14,423 nucleotides of DNA from an uncultured Eubacteriales bacterium (GTDB lineage Bacteria > Bacillota > Clostridia > Oscillospirales > CAG-382): contig CAKSCV010000037.1 of assembly GCA_934444645.1 (NCBI GenBank), positions 1 through 14,423 on the forward strand. The letters run 5' to 3'. This document shows positions 14,261 to 14,423 of the stretch, piece by piece (the first letter of the stretch is position 1; each line of letters starts with the position of its first letter). The translations under genes were made by a program, and so were the position numbers. The notes below the pieces were generated by a model. It was not told where the DNA came from. It was given only the letters and a program-made list of their open reading frames with translations, and did no database searches.

Positions 14261-14423
14261 CAGCAAAAACTTTCCACTAAAAATCCCCATCTCCCAAAAA
14301 GCCTCAAAAACTGTTAAAAACCCTATCCAAGCCCCCAAAGCCACCAAAAAAAGGATAAAACACCCGAAACGTCGAAAAGAAAGCCCGAAAAAGGTGAAAA
14401 AAGGGGAAAAAAGTGAAAAAAGG
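14261..14423. other. A-rich non-coding stretch with a short purine tandem repeat
   Basis: No gene or palindromic module is seen after the last tail unit. The final bases (about 14387-14423) are a purine tract of near-repeats of GAAAAAAGG with GTG or GGGG variants. It may be the start of another repeat or the downstream flank of the next gene; the window ends before this can be told. Confidence 0.5.

Noticed and set aside
14281..14423. Possible minus-strand coding end with FFHFFPLFSPFSGF-like translation
   Set aside because: The peptide comes from a purine tandem repeat with no motif, start or SD in the window.

Overview
The window looks like a chromosomal segment of a gut-type member of the Clostridia (Bacillota), probably in the Oscillospirales/Ruminococcaceae area. 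This is inferred from several points: a THF riboswitch followed by a folate ECF S component (folT), Clostridia-style HisRS with an eight-cysteine insertion, strong SD sequences and sigma-A promoters, and a choloylglycine (bile salt) hydrolase family enzyme. I see no phage, plasmid, transposase, tRNA, rRNA or CRISPR locus. All convincing genes are on the + strand.

Layout: (1) 1-1036, a long composite palindromic repeat (copy A, cut by the window start), then a string of short hairpins (1037-1214). (2) 1211-3005, promoter, THF riboswitch, attenuator-type terminator, folT, a short QueG-like cobalamin/Fe-S protein, and an intrinsic terminator. (3) 3001-4380, a partial repeat fragment, palindromic element copy B, and a degenerate remnant. 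(4) 4405-5798, a strong promoter, a small HTH protein and a CorA-type metal transporter. (5) 5819-7220, an N-terminal scrap of a metallophosphoesterase gene, then hisS. (6) 7251-8600, element copy C and a second hairpin string. (7) 8604-11532, aspS and a phosphotriesterase-homology amidohydrolase. (8) 11641-12600, a choloylglycine hydrolase family gene. (9) 12637 to about 14260, element copy D, and then A-rich sequence to the window end.

The most notable content is the repeat family. Four copies fill almost every large intergenic space and make up about a third of the window. Each copy has outward tail units with a period of about 80 bp, two hairpin modules (called H1 and H2 here), a structured module L of 115-116 bp, a central spacer of about 440 bp (about 685 bp in D), a second structured module R of exactly 100 bp, and then H2, H1 and tail units in inverted order. 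The modules occur in swapped variants whose stem arms change together, and L and R carry compensatory differences in the same stem. This suggests that structure (DNA cruciform or RNA) is maintained. I know of no named family that matches. Copy C sits between hisS and aspS, which are adjacent in many Bacillota.

Functional picture: a folate uptake unit under THF riboswitch control, co-transcribed with a QueG-like protein; a regulator plus divalent-cation transporter pair; two aminoacyl-tRNA synthetases; and two hydrolases, one of which fits a gut habitat.
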